From DATGQT01 sp033720695 (GTDB lineage Bacteria > Bacteroidota > Rhodothermia > Rhodothermales > Rubricoccaceae): 18,779 bases of DNA. Location of the stretch: positions 1 to 18,779 of the forward strand of contig JAWWCA010000049.1 of NCBI GenBank assembly GCA_033720695.1, given 5' to 3'. Positions 16,074 through 18,779 of this stretch are shown here, one piece after another; position 1 is the stretch's first letter; every line of letters begins with the position of its first letter. Made by a program: the position numbers and the translations under genes. The notes beneath the pieces are model-generated. The model was not told where the DNA came from. It searched no databases and saw nothing but the letters and a program-made list of their open reading frames with translations.

Positions 16074-17465
16074 ATGCCCGAGCCCATCCCCCACGACGCC
16101 TTCCGTTTCGTCCGCACCGTCGGCGGCATCGAGGAGTACCGCCACCGCGGCAACGGCCTCACCGCCCTCCTCCTCCCCGAGGCCGCCGCGCCCGTCGCCA
16201 CCTTCATGGTGACCTACCGCGTCGGCAGTCGGAACGAGGGGGCCGGGCTGACGGGCGCCACGCACCTCCTCGAACACCTCATGTTCAAGGGCACCGAGCG
16301 GTTCAACCGCGAGGCGGGCACGAGCGTGTTCCAGGTGCTCCAGCGCGTCGGCGGCCAGATCAACGCGACGACGTGGTACGACCGGACGAACTACTACGCG
16401 CTCCTCCCGAGCGAGCACCTCCCGCTCGCCGTCGAGATCGAGGCCGACCGGATGCGCGGCGCGCGCGTCCGCGACGAGGACCTCGCGAGCGAGCGGACCG
16501 TCGTGCTCAACGAGCTCGACCGCGGCGAGAACGAGCCGCTCCGGAAGCTGCTCCACGCCGTCTTCGCGACGGCCTTCTTCGCCCACCCCTACGGCCACCC
16601 CGTCATCGGCTGGCGCTCCGACGTGGAGACGGTCACGGCCGAGGGGCTCCGCCACTTCTACGACACCTACTACTGGCCCTCGAACGCCACGGCCTCGGTC
16701 ATCGGCCACGTCGACCGCGCCGCCGTCCTCGACCTCCTCGACGCGCAGTTCGGCGCGCTCCCGGCCGGGCCCGACGTCGGCGGGGAGGGGCCGGGAGCGC
16801 CCTCGCCACAGGAGGCGGAAGAGGCCGAGCCGCTGGTCCACCGCGACCCCGTCACGCAGGAGCCCCCGCAGCAGGGCGAGCGGCGCGTCGTGGTCCGGCA
16901 GGCCGGCCAGCTGGGCACCGTGCTCTGCGCCTGGAAGGCGCCGCCGGGCCTCGCCCCCGACGCCGACGCCCTCGACGTGCTCGTCCAGCTCCTCTCCGGC
17001 GGCAAAAGCACGCGGCTCTACCGCCGCCTCACCGATGCCGGCCTCGCGACGCACGCCGCCGCGTTCTACCCCCGCCTCCGCGATCCCGGCCTCTTCGCCC
17101 TCTACGCCATGCTGGCCCCGGACGTCGCGCACGAGACCGTGGAGGCCGCGCTGCGCGAGGCCGTGGCCGAGGTCGTCCGCGACGGCGTGGCCGCCGAGGA
17201 GCTGGCGCGGGCGCGGCGGCAGGTCGTCGCAGAGGAGGCGTTCGGGCGCGACGGGCCGTTCGCCGCGGCCTCCCGCCTCAACGAGGCCATCGCCGTGGGC
17301 GACTGGACGCTCTTCCCCGAATACCGCAGCCGCATCGAGGCCGTCACCGCCGAGGACATCCAGGCCGCCGCCGCCCGCGTCTTCGACGACGACCGCCTCA
17401 CCGTCGGGTGGTACGTGCCGGTGACCGGGGAGGACGGCGAGGACGCAGCCGGGGAGGCCCGCTAG
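16074..17465 (+). CDS. M16 family zinc metallopeptidase, catalytic subunit
   Basis: A 463-residue M16B-type peptidase. The inverted zinc motif HxxEH is HLLEH (64-68) in GATHLLEHLMFKGT. The third zinc ligand is probably E147 in ERTVVLNELDR, close to the usual spacing of about 76. The INATTWYDRTNYYALLP segment (96-112) is also family-typical. The C-terminal half (SGGKSTRLYRRLTDAGLATH) lacks the Arg/Tyr pair that binds substrate in partner subunits. A Pro/Glu-rich linker joins the halves (about 245-275). No signal peptide is visible from the ATG at 16074; the upstream frame is Arg-rich shadow sequence. Family members degrade peptides within a two-subunit chamber. The gene ends 3 bases before its partner starts, so the two are probably co-translated. 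Confidence 0.95.
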   Translation: MPEPIPHDAFRFVRTVGGIEEYRHRGNGLTALLLPEAAAPVATFMVTYRVGSRNEGAGLTGATHLLEHLMFKGTERFNREAGTSVFQVLQRVGGQINATTWYDRTNYYALLPSEHLPLAVEIEADRMRGARVRDEDLASERTVVLNELDRGENEPLRKLLHAVFATAFFAHPYGHPVIGWRSDVETVTAEGLRHFYDTYYWPSNATASVIGHVDRAAVLDLLDAQFGALPAGPDVGGEGPGAPSPQEAEEAEPLVHRDPVTQEPPQQGERRVVVRQAGQLGTVLCAWKAPPGLAPDADALDVLVQLLSGGKSTRLYRRLTDAGLATHAAAFYPRLRDPGLFALYAMLAPDVAHETVEAALREAVAEVVRDGVAAEELARARRQVVAEEAFGRDGPFAAASRLNEAIAVGDWTLFPEYRSRIEAVTAEDIQAAAARVFDDDRLTVGWYVPVTGEDGEDAAGEAR

Positions 17466-17468
17466 ACG

Positions 17469-18779
17469 ATGCCCGTGACCCCACCGACGAGCATGGACCC
17501 CGACCCGCAGACGGCCCCCCCTCCGAGTCGCCTCGCGGACCGCGTGACCGAGGCGGAGGCGGGGGCGGCCCGGCTGTGGCTCCTCCCCACGACCGTCCGC
17601 GACGTCGTCGCCTTCCGCGGGTCGCTGGAGACCGCCCCCGACCTCTCGACCGACGACGACCTCGCCCAGCACCTCCTCGTCGACCTCCTCGACAAGGGCA
17701 CGCGCCACCGCGACCGCTTCGCCGTGGCGGAGGCGCTGGAGGGCCGCGGCGCCGAGCTCTCGTTCTACCCCGACGGCCTCCGCATCGGCGTCGCGGGGAA
17801 GTGCCTCCGCGACGACCTCGCCGACGTCCTCGCCCTCGCCGCCGAGCAGCTCCGCGAGCCGCTCCTCGACGCCGACGAGTTCCGGAAGGAGCAGGCCCGC
17901 GCCCTCGCGGGCGTCCGCCAGGCCATGGACTCGACCGGCGCCCAGGCCACGGGCGCGCTCAAGCGGCGGCTCTACCCCTCGGACCACCCCAACTACAACC
18001 GCCCGTTCGACGCCGAGCTCGCCGCCCTGGAGGCCCTCACCGTCGAGCGCGTCCGCGCCTACCACGCAGAGCACGTCGGCGGCACCGCCCTCCGGATCGC
18101 CGTCGCCGGGGACCTCGACCCCGACGCCGTCGCCGAGGCCGCCCGCGCCGCTTTCGGCGACTGGGCGCCCCACGGCCGCCAGGCCAGCTACGCCGCCGAC
18201 GCCGAGGCCTCGCCCCCCGGCCGCACCGACGTGCCGATGGACGACAAGCAGAACCTCGACTGCCGCCTCGGCCACGCCCTCGCCCTCCGCCGCGACAGCG
18301 ACGACTTCCTCCCCGTCTACGTCGGCAACTTCGCCCTGGGCGGCAACTTCTCAGCGCGCCTCATGCAGGAGGTGCGCGACCGGCAGGGGCTCACCTATGG
18401 CATCGGCTCGGCCGTCTCCGGCGTCACCGTCGAGCACGGCGGGCACTGGCGGATCTCGGTCGGCCTCAGCCGCGAGAACCTGGAGCGGGGGCTGGATGCG
18501 ACCCGGGCCGAGGTGCGGCGGTTCGTCGAGGAGGGCCTCCGGCCCGACGAGCTGGCCGAGAAGCAGGAGACCATCGCCGGCACCCACGTCGTCGGCCTCG
18601 CTACGACGACCGGCCTCGCCGCCCGCCTTCTCGTCAATGCCGAGCGCGGGTTCCCCGTCGCCTACCTCGACGAGTACCCCGAGCGCGTGCGCGCGCTGAC
18701 GGTCGAGGCCGTGAACGCGGCCGTCCGCCGCCACCTCGACCCCGAGCGGCTCCACCTCGCCGTGGCCGGGACCCTCCCA
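17469..18779 (+). CDS. M16 family non-catalytic partner subunit (cut off by the window end)
   Basis: The frame is open from the ATG at 17469 to the last base, giving 437 residues with no stop, so the C-terminus lies outside. Alignment with the preceding protein puts HLLVD (68-72) in QHLLVDLLDKGT where the zinc motif HLLEH should be: the catalytic Glu is Val and the second His is Asp. It cannot bind zinc or cleave in the normal way. It does keep the substrate-binding pair R303 and Y310 in EVRDRQGLTYGIGS, absent from the catalytic subunit. This division of residues is typical of M16B heterodimers, so the loss is functional specialisation, not decay. The internal segment GGNFSARLMQEVR and the surrounding fold are well preserved. 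The start gives a Pro-rich leader; the ATG at 17493 is an alternative. Confidence 0.9.
   Translation, partial: MPVTPPTSMDPDPQTAPPPSRLADRVTEAEAGAARLWLLPTTVRDVVAFRGSLETAPDLSTDDDLAQHLLVDLLDKGTRHRDRFAVAEALEGRGAELSFYPDGLRIGVAGKCLRDDLADVLALAAEQLREPLLDADEFRKEQARALAGVRQAMDSTGAQATGALKRRLYPSDHPNYNRPFDAELAALEALTVERVRAYHAEHVGGTALRIAVAGDLDPDAVAEAARAAFGDWAPHGRQASYAADAEASPPGRTDVPMDDKQNLDCRLGHALALRRDSDDFLPVYVGNFALGGNFSARLMQEVRDRQGLTYGIGSAVSGVTVEHGGHWRISVGLSRENLERGLDATRAEVRRFVEEGLRPDELAEKQETIAGTHVVGLATTTGLAARLLVNAERGFPVAYLDEYPERVRALTVEAVNAAVRRHLDPERLHLAVAGTLP

Noticed and set aside
15849..18275. An 808-codon minus-strand frame across the M16 genes
   Set aside because: It is a shadow of two real peptidase genes, with Val/Gly/Glu/Arg-rich composition and no motifs.
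17469..18779. Second M16 gene as a pseudogene because its zinc motif is lost
   Set aside because: The frame is intact to the window end and the substrate-binding Arg and Tyr are kept. Loss of the zinc motif is normal for the partner subunit.

Overview
The window is very GC-rich, gene-dense DNA. It most likely comes from the chromosome of a Bacteroidota/Rhodothermota-type bacterium, with Rubricoccaceae (Rubrivirga or Rubricoccus-like) as my best guess. The reasons are a secreted protein with a C-terminal type IX secretion (T9SS) sorting domain, Bacteroidota-style lipoproteins, poor Shine-Dalgarno sequences, and a promoter -10/-7 element resembling the Bacteroidota TAnnTTTG box. The lineage is inferred from gene content only.

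Layout. Bases 61-603 (minus) encode a small lipoprotein. Bases 744-1328 (minus) encode a BioY biotin transporter. Bases 1397-4885 (minus) encode a 1162-residue secreted double beta-helix protein with a T9SS tail. Divergent from it, 5024-8573 (plus) holds an ECF sigma factor and a transmembrane Ser/Thr kinase with a long TPR sensor region. A crotonase-fold enoyl-CoA isomerase-like gene follows at 8725-9495 (plus). After a convergent, lower-GC, hairpin-rich gap, the minus strand carries a DUF922-type putative secreted Zn protease (9749-10348), cobalamin-dependent methionine synthase metH (10397-14116), a HIT-family hydrolase (14211-14612), a three-cluster Fe-S protein (Fer4_19 plus two CDGSH domains, 14618-15280) and an outer-membrane lipoprotein (15301-15960). 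The window closes on the plus strand with an M16 peptidase pair: a catalytic subunit (16074-17465) and a non-catalytic partner (17469 to the window end, truncated by the edge).

How the parts work together. The sigma factor and kinase form a plausible envelope-to-transcription signalling pair. The divergent secreted protein is a candidate target by position only. The lipoprotein, Fe-S and HIT genes look like one transcription unit, with metH downstream behind its own promoter-like element. The two M16 genes split the catalytic and substrate-binding residues between them, as in known M16B heterodimers. BioY, MetH and the enoyl-CoA isomerase-like protein are housekeeping metabolism.

I see no phage, insertion sequence, CRISPR array, tRNA or rRNA. 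Most of the window is ordinary chromosome. The least ordinary signals are the recurring TAnCTTC(G/C) promoter motif, its placement inside a terminator-like hairpin loop before bioY, the sigma/kinase/T9SS cluster, and the three-cluster Fe-S protein.
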